From an uncultured Eubacteriales bacterium (GTDB taxonomy: Bacteria > Bacillota > Clostridia > Oscillospirales > Butyricicoccaceae), in assembly GCA_900555855.1 (NCBI GenBank), contig USML01000017.1:1-25357 (forward strand): a DNA stretch of 25,357 nucleotides, in the 5' to 3' direction. Of this stretch, positions 1-7,345 are shown piece by piece. The notes under the pieces were generated by a model. It ran no database searches. It saw only the letters and a program-made list of their open reading frames with translations, and had not been told where the DNA came from. The first letter of the stretch is position 1. Every line of letters begins with the position of its first letter. The position numbers were made by a program, and so were the translations under genes.

Positions 1-351
1 GACGAGCCGGTCTATACCGAGGCCGACGGAGAGCCGGATCTGGTGATCTATCAGAGCATCGCCCCGGGCACCCAGGTGGAAAAGGGGACCCGCGTCAGCT
101 TCCAGCTGAGCAAGGAGCGGGAGCTGCCGCCGGAGCCGGTGATCGTGGACTATGTATATACGGTGACGCTGAACCAGTCGGCCAACCCCATTGATGTGGA
201 GATCTATCAGGACGGCGGCCGGGTCTATAGCGGGACCCATGTCTCCGAGGAGATCACGGCCACGGTGATCCTCACCGGCGAGGAGGGCGAGCACCAGATC
301 CAGGTGTATCAGGACGGCATCCTGCAGACGCAGGAATATGTGACCTTCTGA
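1..351 (+). CDS. prkC: C-terminal end of PASTA-domain Ser/Thr protein kinase (partial)
   Basis: The frame is open from base 1 and ends at TGA 349-351, so only the last 116 residues are present. They contain the end of a PASTA repeat (residues about 1-40, with the typical PGT..EKGT pattern followed by a short beta strand), then a proline-containing linker and a beta-rich tail. PASTA domains of PrkC/Stk-type kinases lie outside the membrane and bind muropeptides or peptidoglycan, while the kinase domain, not in this window, lies in the cytoplasm. The stop codon overlaps the ATG of rsgA by one base. Firmicutes commonly have phosphatase-kinase-rsgA in this order, which supports the call. What is inferred is the kinase domain upstream; a PASTA penicillin-binding protein is the main alternative, but the rsgA neighbour makes it less likely. 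Confidence 0.82.
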   Translation, partial: DEPVYTEADGEPDLVIYQSIAPGTQVEKGTRVSFQLSKERELPPEPVIVDYVYTVTLNQSANPIDVEIYQDGGRVYSGTHVSEEITATVILTGEEGEHQIQVYQDGILQTQEYVTF

Positions 352-1226
352 TGGAAGCGCTGGAGAAGGGCGTCGTATTAAAGGGCGTGGGCGGAAATTA
401 TGATGTTGCCTGTGGGACGGAGACCGTCCGCTGCCGGGCCGGCGGAAAAGTGCGTCAGGAGGGCGTTTTGGCCTGCGGCGACCGGGTGACCCTCCGGCGC
501 AGCGCCTCCGGCGGCTATATCACCGGGAGGGAGCCCCGGCGCAACAGCCTGATTCGCCCGGCCATCGCTAATATCGACCAGCTGGTGATCCTCTGCTCCC
601 AGGCGCCGCCGGTGACGGATCCCTATCTGGTGGACAAGGTCACGGTGGTGGCGCTGTATCAGGGGATCCAGCCGGTGATCCTCTTGAGCAAGGCCGATCT
701 GGACCCCAGCCCAGCGCTGGAGGAGGCCTATCGGCGGGCGGGCTTTCCGGTATTGCGGGCCAGCGCCGTTACGGGGGAGGGCATCGAAGCCCTGAAGGCC
801 CGGCTGGCGGGGAAAATCTCCGCCTTTACCGGAAATTCCGCCATCGGGAAATCCAGCCTGCTCAACCGGGTGGACGGCCGCTTTTCCCTGCAGGTGGGGG
901 AGATGAGCCAGAAGATCCAGCGGGGCCGCCACACCACCCGCCATGTGGAGCTGCTGCGGCTGGAAAACGGCGGCTTTGTGGCGGATACGCCGGGCTTTTC
1001 CACCTTCGACGCGGTGCGCATGGAAAAGCTCACCCGGGAGAGCCTGCAGCATTATTTTCCGGAGATCGGCCGGTGCTTCGGCCGGTGCCGCTTTTCCGAC
1101 TGCCACCATATCCACGAGCCGGGCTGCGCCGTGCGGCAGGCCGTGGAGCAGGGGGAGATCGCCCCAAGCCGCTACCGCAGCTATCAGTTGCTCTTTGCAG
1201 AGGTTGCCGGGCAGAAGCTCTGGTAA
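351..1226 (+). CDS. rsgA: Ribosome small subunit-dependent GTPase A
   Basis: This 291-residue protein is a circularly permuted GTPase that helps mature the 30S ribosomal subunit. An OB-like N-terminal region (about 1-70) is followed by the G motifs in permuted order: G4 SKAD at 113-116, the P-loop GNSAIGKSS at 161-169, and G3 DTPGF at 212-216. The C-terminal zinc site is intact as C246-x4-C251-x-H253-x5-C259. The P-loop has SAI where SGV is usual, but the GxxxxGKS core is kept. Translation is probably coupled to the kinase upstream, because the ATG overlaps its stop codon. In many Firmicutes rpe and a thiamine pyrophosphokinase gene follow; here a terminator and a surface protein gene come instead. 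Length and motifs fit the family fully. Confidence 0.96.
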   Translation: MEALEKGVVLKGVGGNYDVACGTETVRCRAGGKVRQEGVLACGDRVTLRRSASGGYITGREPRRNSLIRPAIANIDQLVILCSQAPPVTDPYLVDKVTVVALYQGIQPVILLSKADLDPSPALEEAYRRAGFPVLRASAVTGEGIEALKARLAGKISAFTGNSAIGKSSLLNRVDGRFSLQVGEMSQKIQRGRHTTRHVELLRLENGGFVADTPGFSTFDAVRMEKLTRESLQHYFPEIGRCFGRCRFSDCHHIHEPGCAVRQAVEQGEIAPSRYRSYQLLFAEVAGQKLW

Positions 1227-1248
1227 AACCGGTTTGACTTGCCTGAAA

Positions 1249-1271
1249 GGCCGCCTGCGGGCGGCCTTTTT
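1249..1271 (+). terminator. Rho-independent terminator after rsgA
   Basis: A perfect 7-bp stem (GGCCGCC 1249-1255 with GGCGGCC 1260-1266) closes a TGCG loop and is followed by five T. It lies 22 bases after the rsgA stop codon. A 23-base segment including the whole hairpin (1248-1270) recurs identically at 3658-3680. Confidence 0.9.
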
Positions 1272-1316
1272 GCTGCGTTTTTTGAAATTTTCCCCAAACA
1301 CTATGCAGCCAGTTAA

Positions 1317-1345
1317 TTGTTTTCGCCCCAAATGCTGCCTATAAT
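1317..1345 (+). promoter_or_regulatory. Sigma-A type promoter of the LRR surface protein gene
   Basis: The -35 element TTGTTT (1317-1322) is separated by 17 bases from a perfect TATAAT (1340-1345). Transcription would start near 1352, giving a short leader with the ribosome site AAAGGAG just before the ATG at 1387. Confidence 0.75.
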
Positions 1346-1386
1346 CGAATTATCTGGGAAAATATCGATCAAAGGAGCGAATCATC

Positions 1387-3645
1387 ATGAAAAAAGCCCT
1401 TGCGCTGCTGGCCCTGCTGGCGGCGGTCTGCGGTCTTTTGACCTTCTCTGCCGCGGCAGAGAGCGCCGTGGTGGAATCCGGCGCCTGCGGCGAAAACCTC
1501 ACCTGGACGCTGGACGCAGCCGGCACGCTGACCGTCTCCGGAACCGGCGCGATGGAGGATTTTGGCTATAAAGGTGCGCCCTGGTACCAAAGCTGCGACA
1601 GCATCAAAGCCGTGGTGATCGAAAGCGGCGTCACCACGATCGGTGAGCGCGCGTTCAACGATTGCGGCAGCCTGACCGGTATCACGATCCCGGAGGGCGT
1701 GACTACCATCGGCAAGTACGCGTTCCAGGGCTGTGAAAGCCTGACTGATGTTTCCATCACCGATCTGGAGGCCTGGTGCCGGATCGATTTTGCAAATTAC
1801 AGCGCGACTCCCATGTGGTATGCAAAAAATATCTGGCTGGACGGCCAGAAAATCGTCTCCGTTACCATGCCCGAGGGCGTTACAGAAGTGAAGGCTTACA
1901 CCTTTTATGGCTTCAAGGATCTGATCCAGGTCATCATCCCGGAGAGCGTGACCACCATCGGTGATCGTGCGTTCTCCGACTGCAGCAGCCTGACCGGCAT
2001 CACCATCCCGGAGGGCGTCACTGCCATCGGTGAGTACGCGTTCTACGGCTGCGACAGCCTGACCGATGTTTTTATCACCGATCTGGAGGCCTGGTGCCGG
2101 ATCGATTTTGCAAATGACAGCGCGACTCCCATGCAATATGCAAAAAATATCTGGCTGGACGGCCAGAAACTCGTCTCCGTCGTCGTTCCCGAGGGCGTTA
2201 CAGAAGTGAAGGCTTACACCTTTTACGGCTTTAAGGATCTGATCCAGGTCACGATCCCGAAGAGCGTCACCACCATTGGTGACTACGCGTTCGACAGCTG
2301 TAGCAGCCTGACCGGTATCACGATCCCGGAGGGCGTCACAACCATCGGTGACTGGGCGTTCTACGGCTGCAGCAGTCTGATCAGTATCACAATTCCGGAG
2401 GGCGTCACCACCATCGGTGACTCCATGTTCTCCTGGTGTAGCAGCCTGACCAGTATCACAATTCCGGAGGGCGTCACCACCATCGGTGACTCCGCGTTCT
2501 CCTGGTGTAGCAGCCTGACCAGTATCACCATCCCGGAGAGCGTTACTGCCATCGGTGACAGTGCGTTTGCCTGGTGTAGAAGCCTGACCGGCATCACCAT
2601 CCCGGAGGGCGTCACATCCATCGGCGAGGAAGCATTCTCCGGCTGCAGCAGGCTGACCAGTATCACCATCCCGGAGGGCGTCACTGCCATCGGTTACTCC
2701 GCGTTCTCCGGCTGCCGCAGGCTGACTGATGTTTCTATCACCGATCTGGTAGCCTGGTGCAATATTGCTTTTGGCGATGAAGAAGCCAATCCGCTGTATG
2801 AAGCCGAGAACCTCTATCTGAATGGCGAACTGGTGGAGACGCTGGAGATCCCGGAGGGCGTAGCGGTGATCCGCCAGGGGCTGTTCCGCAACGCTGCCTG
2901 CATCCGGCGCGTGGCGCTGCCGAAGGGGTTAAAGGGCGTGGCGGCCAACGCATTCTATGGCTGCAGGAAGATCCAGGAGGTCTTTTACGCCGGCAGCGAA
3001 GCGGAATGGAAGGCTTTGCCCATCGCCGCGGGCAACGACCCGCTGAAGAACGCCACGATCTATTATAACTCCACGCTGGACGACTATTATTGCCGCATCA
3101 CCGTGGAGGTCAGCGAGGGCGGACGGGTCGCCGTGAGCGCCAATACAGTGAAGGCGGGGGACACCGTCACCGTCACGGCCACGCCCTACCGGGGCTATGC
3201 GCTGAGCGCCATCTATGTGGACGGGGCGGAAATTTCGGGCGATACCTTCACCGTCACGGGCAACCACAGGGTCTCCGCCGTCTTTACCCGGCTTCCCGCC
3301 GTGGGCGGAAACGAGGATTTCCGTCTGGAGGGCATCACCGTTTTGGATGGGGCGGGCAATCCGCTGCAGGAGCTTCCGGCGGAGCGGCTGCTGGTAACGG
3401 TGACCGTCCGCCATCTGAAGGAAAGCGGCAGTGGCGCCGTCATGCTGGCACAGTATGACGAAAGGGGCCGCTATCAGGGCCTGCTCTGGCTGACGCTGGA
3501 GGAGATGCCCCAGGATATGACGCTGAAGGTGACCCTCCCCGTGGACAACACCGGGGGAAGCATCGCCCAGCTGAAGGTTTTTCTGGTGGAATCGCTGCTT
3601 TCTCCCGCGCCCGTGGGCGAGGCGATCTCCTTCGGTACGATCTGA
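1387..3645 (+). CDS. Secreted BspA-like leucine-rich-repeat surface protein
   Basis: This 752-residue protein starts with a clear signal peptide (Lys-Lys, a hydrophobic run, and a cleavage region near residues 23-25). Residues about 70-560 are LRR_5/BspA-type repeats with the 23-residue pattern (ITIPEGVT.IG..AF..C.SLT). They are interrupted by a longer module with ITDLEAWCRIDFAN and IWLDGQK that occurs twice almost unchanged and once diverged. Residues about 567-635 look like a divergent InlB B-repeat domain (EGGRV, AGDTVTVTATP, YRGYALSAIYVDG). The last 110 residues form a beta-rich domain of a kind common at the ends of clostridial secreted proteins. No LPXTG, SLH or other anchor is visible. 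BspA-type proteins are linked to adhesion and surface display, but the ligand here is unknown. The gene has its own promoter and terminator, so it is a single transcription unit. The repeats are close to identical at DNA level, so copy number could vary between strains. Confidence 0.9.
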   Translation: MKKALALLALLAAVCGLLTFSAAAESAVVESGACGENLTWTLDAAGTLTVSGTGAMEDFGYKGAPWYQSCDSIKAVVIESGVTTIGERAFNDCGSLTGITIPEGVTTIGKYAFQGCESLTDVSITDLEAWCRIDFANYSATPMWYAKNIWLDGQKIVSVTMPEGVTEVKAYTFYGFKDLIQVIIPESVTTIGDRAFSDCSSLTGITIPEGVTAIGEYAFYGCDSLTDVFITDLEAWCRIDFANDSATPMQYAKNIWLDGQKLVSVVVPEGVTEVKAYTFYGFKDLIQVTIPKSVTTIGDYAFDSCSSLTGITIPEGVTTIGDWAFYGCSSLISITIPEGVTTIGDSMFSWCSSLTSITIPEGVTTIGDSAFSWCSSLTSITIPESVTAIGDSAFAWCRSLTGITIPEGVTSIGEEAFSGCSRLTSITIPEGVTAIGYSAFSGCRRLTDVSITDLVAWCNIAFGDEEANPLYEAENLYLNGELVETLEIPEGVAVIRQGLFRNAACIRRVALPKGLKGVAANAFYGCRKIQEVFYAGSEAEWKALPIAAGNDPLKNATIYYNSTLDDYYCRITVEVSEGGRVAVSANTVKAGDTVTVTATPYRGYALSAIYVDGAEISGDTFTVTGNHRVSAVFTRLPAVGGNEDFRLEGITVLDGAGNPLQELPAERLLVTVTVRHLKESGSGAVMLAQYDERGRYQGLLWLTLEEMPQDMTLKVTLPVDNTGGSIAQLKVFLVESLLSPAPVGEAISFGTI
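1741..2376 (+). repeat. Two tandem 318-bp copies inside the LRR gene
   Basis: Positions 1741-2058 and 2059-2376 are successive copies of exactly 318 bases (106 codons), aligned from CTGACTGATG at 1741 and CTGACCGATG at 2059. Each carries the ITDLEAWCRIDFAN / WLDGQK / TFYGFKDLIQV module plus one or two LRR units. Differences are scattered point changes. A third, diverged start of the module lies near 2719-2850. Confidence 0.85.
2305..2718 (+). repeat. Six in-phase 69-bp LRR units
   Basis: Units begin at 2305, 2374, 2443, 2512, 2581 and 2650, all exactly 69 bases apart, each encoding one 23-residue LRR. The units at 2374 and 2443 differ at only four of 69 positions, which suggests a recent duplication. 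The first unit overlaps the end of the second 318-bp copy. Confidence 0.9.
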
Positions 3646-3658
3646 AAACGATAACTCA

Positions 3659-3680
3659 GGCCGCCTGCGGGCGGCCTTTT
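3659..3680 (+). terminator. Rho-independent terminator after the LRR gene
   Basis: The same 7-bp stem and TGCG loop as at 1249 (GGCCGCC 3659-3665, GGCGGCC 3670-3676) are followed by four T. It lies 13 bases after the stop codon of the LRR gene. Confidence 0.88.
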
Positions 3681-3686
3681 CCGGTT

Positions 3687-3715
3687 TCATATTTTCCTGC
3701 TCCGGCGCATAGGAT
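3687..3715 (+). promoter_or_regulatory. Sigma-E-like promoter of the sipL-like gene
   Basis: TCATATT (3687-3693) and CATAGGAT (3708-3715) are separated by 14 bases. From memory, the Bacillus/Clostridium mother-cell sigma-E pattern is close to TCATATT, about 14 bases, CATACAnT. The match is good at -35 and at the CATA and final T of -10; sigma-K also accepts a CATA-type -10. No sigma-A elements are obvious here. sipL is a sigma-E target in Clostridioides difficile, which agrees. The same arrangement precedes the spoVB-like gene. Confidence 0.7.
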
Positions 3716-3754
3716 GGAGCAAGAAACCACTGTGGAAAAGGAGAAGGAACAAGC

Positions 3755-5236
3755 ATGGAACTGGTAAAAAACAGCTATGACCGGTATGTTCTGCTGACCC
3801 AGACGGAGCAGATCCGGGAGGAGAGCGCGGAGGTCATCGTGCCGGATACGCTGGCGGATGTTTATGGCGTCCTTACGGCAAACGCCGTCTGCCAGATCAA
3901 GCAGCGCAGCCTGAAAAAGGACGCGCTTTTGCTGGAGGGCGTTGTGGAAATGGAGGCCGTCTGCCTGACAGAGGAGGAAAGCTGCCAGTTCGTCCGGGGC
4001 AGCATCCCCTTTTCGCAGGAATATGCCCTGCCCGGCTGCCGGCCGGAGGATGTGGCGGAGGTCCATCTGGAGCCGGTGCGGGCGGAAGCGCTTTTGCGCA
4101 ATCCCCGCAAGCTGCAGCTGCAGACCCAGCTTTCCCTGCAGGCCAGAGTGTATCAGCGGCAGCAGCTGACCCTTTCCGAAGGGCTGCGGGGCGCGCCGGA
4201 GGAGGGCGTTCAGACGCTGACGGAGCAGGTGGAGCTGGAGGTCCTGCGGGCGGTGGCGGAGAAAAAGGTCACGGCGGCGGACGAGATCCGCCTGAACGCC
4301 AGCGGAAGGCTCTTGCAGTATGAGGTGGAATGGCGGCAGGAGGAGCAGCGGATCCTTACGGGCAAGCTGATGCTCCGGGGAAATGTGTGCCTGCGGGCCG
4401 TTTTGCTGGATGGGCAGGAGACCCGGGTCCAGGAGGCGCTGATCCCCTATTCCCAGGTGATGGAATGTGAGAGCGTGGAGAGCGGCGACGCGGTGACGGT
4501 GGAATATCAGACCATGCAGAGCCAGGTCAGCCTTTTGGAGGGGGAGCAGCCGACGCTTTCCTGCAGCATCACCGGCTGCGCCTGGGCCAAGGCGGTGCGG
4601 CGGCAGCGGTTTTCCGTCCTGCAGGACGCCTACAGCACCAGCTACGAATCGGAATGTACCATGGAGGTGCTGAACTGCCCTGCGCCACAGCAGGTGGAGA
4701 CGGCCATCCCCGTGAGTCAGGTCTTTGCCGCGGAGGAGCCGGCGGGACGCATCGTCAACTGCCGCTGGTGCGCCCGGGGCGGCGCAGAGGAGGGGCGGAT
4801 GCTGGGGCAGTATACCTTCCGGGTGCTCTATTGCTGCCCCCGGGGCCGGCTGCACTGCGCGGAGCATACGGTTACCGTGACGGCGGAGGAGCCGGTCTGT
4901 CTGGAGCAGTTTTCCGTGCGGGCCTGTCTGCGGGAGCTGATCTGTCAGGCGGAGAGCGACGGGCGGATCTCCATCCGGTTCCGGGCCGTTTTGCAGGGGC
5001 GGGGGCAGGTCTGCAGCAGCTGCCGCCAGGTGAGCGCCTGCACGCTGGAGAAGGAAAAGCCCCGGGCCCTTCCCCCGGCGGGGACGCTGGTGCTCCGCTG
5101 CGCCGAGCCAAAGGAGACCGTCTGGAGTATCGCCCGGCAATACGGCGCCCGCCGGGAGGAGATCCTCTCCGCCAACCGTCTGGAGGAGGGGAGCCTGAAG
5201 CCGGGCCAGCTGATCCTGATTCCCTTTAGTCGATAA
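3755..5236 (+). CDS. sipL: SipL-like spore coat morphogenesis protein (SPOCS/DUF3794 repeats plus LysM)
   Basis: The 493-residue protein has no signal peptide or membrane segment. It looks like three DUF3794/SPOCS beta modules (about residues 15-130, 160-280 and 300-415) followed by a C-terminal LysM domain (about 443-493, with the ETVWSIARQYG and EEILSANRLEE...LKPGQLILIP pattern). In C. difficile, SipL has SPOCS domains and a C-terminal LysM that binds SpoIVA and tethers the coat to the forespore. By family knowledge this protein should act in the mother cell at the forespore surface. The start is chosen at ATG 3755, behind a strong AAAGGAGAAGG site (3737-3747). It is transcribed alone, between a sigma-E-like promoter and a terminator. 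The SipL assignment rests on architecture and promoter; the exact number of SPOCS modules is uncertain. Confidence 0.85.
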   Translation: MELVKNSYDRYVLLTQTEQIREESAEVIVPDTLADVYGVLTANAVCQIKQRSLKKDALLLEGVVEMEAVCLTEEESCQFVRGSIPFSQEYALPGCRPEDVAEVHLEPVRAEALLRNPRKLQLQTQLSLQARVYQRQQLTLSEGLRGAPEEGVQTLTEQVELEVLRAVAEKKVTAADEIRLNASGRLLQYEVEWRQEEQRILTGKLMLRGNVCLRAVLLDGQETRVQEALIPYSQVMECESVESGDAVTVEYQTMQSQVSLLEGEQPTLSCSITGCAWAKAVRRQRFSVLQDAYSTSYESECTMEVLNCPAPQQVETAIPVSQVFAAEEPAGRIVNCRWCARGGAEEGRMLGQYTFRVLYCCPRGRLHCAEHTVTVTAEEPVCLEQFSVRACLRELICQAESDGRISIRFRAVLQGRGQVCSSCRQVSACTLEKEKPRALPPAGTLVLRCAEPKETVWSIARQYGARREEILSANRLEEGSLKPGQLILIPFSR

Positions 5237-5265
5237 TCGGAAGAGAAGGCAGTCTCCTCTGATTC

Positions 5266-5289
5266 GGGCCGCGTTTGCGGCCCTTTTTT
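5266..5289 (+). terminator. Rho-independent terminator after the sipL-like gene
   Basis: GGGCCGC (5266-5272) pairs with GCGGCCC (5277-5283) around a GTTT loop, followed by six T. It directly abuts the next promoter, whose -35 begins at 5291. Confidence 0.9.
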
Positions 5290-5290
5290 C

Positions 5291-5319
5291 TTGACTTTTA
5301 CGCGGCCCGGCGGCATAAT
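5291..5319 (+). promoter_or_regulatory. Sigma-A type promoter of the HAD phosphatase gene
   Basis: TTGACT (5291-5296), a 17-base spacer and CATAAT (5314-5319) give a near-consensus promoter. It begins one base after the T-run of the preceding terminator. Confidence 0.85.
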
Positions 5320-5347
5320 AGAAAAAGATCATTGGAGGGGATGCACC

Positions 5348-6157
5348 ATGGGGCGGATGGCGGATAAGCGTCTGTTTTTGCTGGATATGGATGGGACGAT
5401 TTATCTGGACGACCGGCTTTTTGATGGGACGCTGGACTTTTTGGCCCATGTCCGCGCCATCGGCGGCAGGGCCCTTTACCTGACAAACAATTCCTCCCGG
5501 GGCGTTTCCGCCTATGTGGAAAAGCTTGCCCGGCTGGGCATCGGGGCGGAGCGGGAGGATTTTCTCACCTCCGTCCATGTGACGGCCCGCTATCTGCAGA
5601 AAAAGCAGTATCGCAGGATCTATGCCTTCGGCACGGCGTCCTTCCGGCAGCAGCTGGCGGAGGCCGGCCTTCCGGTGACGGACCGGCTGGAGGAGGGGAT
5701 CGACTGTCTCTGCTGCGGCTTTGATACGGAGCTGACCTTTCAAAAGCTGGAGGACGCCTGCATCCTGCTGAATCGGGGCGTGGACTTCGCAGCCACCAAT
5801 CCCGACTGGGTCTGCCCTACATGGTACGGCTCCGTTCCGGACTGCGGAAGCGTCTGCGAGATGCTGTTTCGCGCCACGGGCCGCCGGCCCCATGTTTTGG
5901 GCAAGCCCCAGGCGGACATGCCCCTTCTGGCGCTGGAGCAGACGGGCTTTTTGCCGGAGCAGGCTGTTTTGCTGGGCGACCGGCTCTATACCGATATTCA
6001 GAGCGGCGTCAACGCCGGCATCGACACGGCGCTGATGCTCAGCGGCGAAGCCACCCTGCAGGATGCGGAGCAGAGCCCCGTGAAGCCCACCTGGATCTTC
6101 CGGGACATCCGCGCCTTTCTCACCGCCCTGCAGCAGGAAGCCCAGGCAAAGGGATGA
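5348..6157 (+). CDS. HAD-superfamily hydrolase, subfamily IIA (NagD/phosphoglycolate phosphatase type)
   Basis: The 269-residue protein has all four HAD motifs: motif I LLDMDGT with Asp13 and Asp15, motif II YLTNNSS, a motif III lysine in VLGKPQ, and motif IV LLGDRLYTDIQSG. The large cap between motifs II and III (about residues 60-180) is the C2 type of the IIA class, to which NagD and p-nitrophenyl phosphatases belong. Such cytoplasmic enzymes remove phosphate from small molecules; the substrate cannot be read from the sequence. The ATG at 5348 is preferred because GGAGGGG (5334-5340) lies seven bases before it. The frame opens with a TTG at 5291, but that lies inside the promoter. The P1 peptidase follows after 38 bases without a terminator, so the two are probably co-transcribed. 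Confidence 0.9.
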   Translation: MGRMADKRLFLLDMDGTIYLDDRLFDGTLDFLAHVRAIGGRALYLTNNSSRGVSAYVEKLARLGIGAEREDFLTSVHVTARYLQKKQYRRIYAFGTASFRQQLAEAGLPVTDRLEEGIDCLCCGFDTELTFQKLEDACILLNRGVDFAATNPDWVCPTWYGSVPDCGSVCEMLFRATGRRPHVLGKPQADMPLLALEQTGFLPEQAVLLGDRLYTDIQSGVNAGIDTALMLSGEATLQDAEQSPVKPTWIFRDIRAFLTALQQEAQAKG

Positions 6158-6195
6158 CCGTTTTATAATCTATATAAAATAAAGGAGCTTTTATC

Positions 6196-7239
6196 ATGGG
6201 TCTGAATCAGGAATCCGGCATCCGGATCGGCAAGGGCAAGCCCGGTCCCCGCAATCTGATCACCGATGTGCCTGGCGTCAGGGTGGGTCATGTGACCCTG
6301 CGGGACGGCAAGGACATCAACACCGGCGTCACCGCCATCCTGCCCCACGGGGGCAATCTGTTTCGGGACAAGGTGATGGCGGCTTCGGCCGTGATCAACG
6401 GCTTTGGCAAGACCATGGGTCTGGTGCAGGTGGAGGAGCTTGGCACCATCGAGACGCCTATCATTATGACCAACACCCTGAGCATCGGCACGGCGGCCAC
6501 CGCCCTGATCCGCTATATGCTGGCCCAGAACCCGGAGATCGGCCTGTCCACCGGCACGGTGAATCCCCTGGTCTGCGAATGCAACGACGGGCGGCTCAAC
6601 GATATTCGCGGCCTGCATGTGCAGGAGGAGCATATTTTTCAGGCGCTGGAAAACGCTTCCGAAACCTTTGAGGAGGGGGCCGTGGGCTCCGGGACGGGGA
6701 TGTGCTGTCTGGGCCTGAAGGGCGGCATCGGCTCTGCCTCCCGGGTGGTGGCGCTGAACGGGAAGGACTATACCGTCGGCGCGCTGGTCATGAGCAATTT
6801 CGGCTCCGCCGGCAACCTGACCGTAGACGGCCGGCACCTTGGCCGGGACATCAAGGCCATGCTGGATGGCAAAAAGAAGGATCAGGGCTCCATCATCATG
6901 CTGCTGGCCACGGACATCCCCCTGAGCGAGCGGCAGCTGAAGCGAATCTGCCGTCGGGCGGGCGTGGGTCTGGCCCGGACAGGCTCCTTTTACGGCAACG
7001 GCAGCGGCGATATCGCCATCGCCTTCACCACGGCGAACCGGGTCCCCCATTTTGGGAAGGGGGCCTTTGTCTCCATGCAGATGATGGACGACGACAAGAT
7101 CGATCCCGTCCTGGAGATGAGCGCGGAGGCCGTGGAGGAGGCCATCATCAGCTCCCTCTGGCACGCAGAGACCCTCACCGGCCGGGCGGGCCGCGTTCAG
7201 CACGGTCTGCAGGAATGCCTTGCGGCCCTGCAGAAATAA
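6196..7239 (+). CDS. P1 family peptidase (DmpA / L-aminopeptidase D-esterase type)
   Basis: The 347-residue protein matches the DmpA/BapA family of N-terminal-nucleophile hydrolases. These cleave themselves before a serine and then act as aminopeptidases, some on D-residues or beta-peptides. Visible family signatures are ITDVPGVRVGHVTL near the N-terminus, STGTVNPLVCECNDG, GAVGSGTGM, the SNFGS stretch, and GSIIMLLATDIPL. In the last, Ser232 would be the nucleophile after cleavage of the Gly231-Ser232 bond. There is no signal peptide, so it is cytoplasmic. The start is supported by AAAGGAGC upstream. Substrate range is not predictable. It is the second gene after the HAD phosphatase and ends just before a run of phased A-tracts and a strong terminator. 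Confidence 0.9.
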   Translation: MGLNQESGIRIGKGKPGPRNLITDVPGVRVGHVTLRDGKDINTGVTAILPHGGNLFRDKVMAASAVINGFGKTMGLVQVEELGTIETPIIMTNTLSIGTAATALIRYMLAQNPEIGLSTGTVNPLVCECNDGRLNDIRGLHVQEEHIFQALENASETFEEGAVGSGTGMCCLGLKGGIGSASRVVALNGKDYTVGALVMSNFGSAGNLTVDGRHLGRDIKAMLDGKKKDQGSIIMLLATDIPLSERQLKRICRRAGVGLARTGSFYGNGSGDIAIAFTTANRVPHFGKGAFVSMQMMDDDKIDPVLEMSAEAVEEAIISSLWHAETLTGRAGRVQHGLQECLAALQK

Positions 7240-7299
7240 GGGAAAAATCAGGAAAAAACGAGAAAAAACAGGAAAAAACAGGAAAAAACGGAAAAAACC
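7240..7299. repeat. Six A-tracts phased at 10 bp (likely curved DNA)
   Basis: Successive A5-A6 tracts begin at 7243, 7253, 7263, 7273, 7283 and 7292, spaced by G/C dinucleotides or trinucleotides, almost exactly one helical turn apart. A-tracts in phase with the helix are known to bend DNA. The array fills the space between the peptidase stop codon and the terminator stem. On the minus strand it reads as repeated T6 blocks downstream of the spoVB-like gene. Confidence 0.75.
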
Positions 7300-7339
7300 G
7301 CTCCTTCGCGCCGCGTCTGGCTGCGAAGGAGCTTTTTTT
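7300..7339. terminator. Bidirectional terminator between convergent genes
   Basis: A perfect 10-bp stem (GCTCCTTCGC 7300-7309 with GCGAAGGAGC 7323-7332) closes a 13-base loop. Seven T follow on the plus strand (7333-7339). On the minus strand the stem is followed by T6 blocks from the A-tract array. It would therefore serve both the P1 peptidase and the spoVB-like gene. Confidence 0.9.
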
Positions 7340-7345
7340 GCCGGG

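Noticed and set aside
3656..5893. A 745-codon open frame on the minus strand
   Set aside because: It is antisense to the sipL-like and HAD genes, runs through two promoters and a terminator, and has a low-complexity Pro/Leu/His-rich composition.
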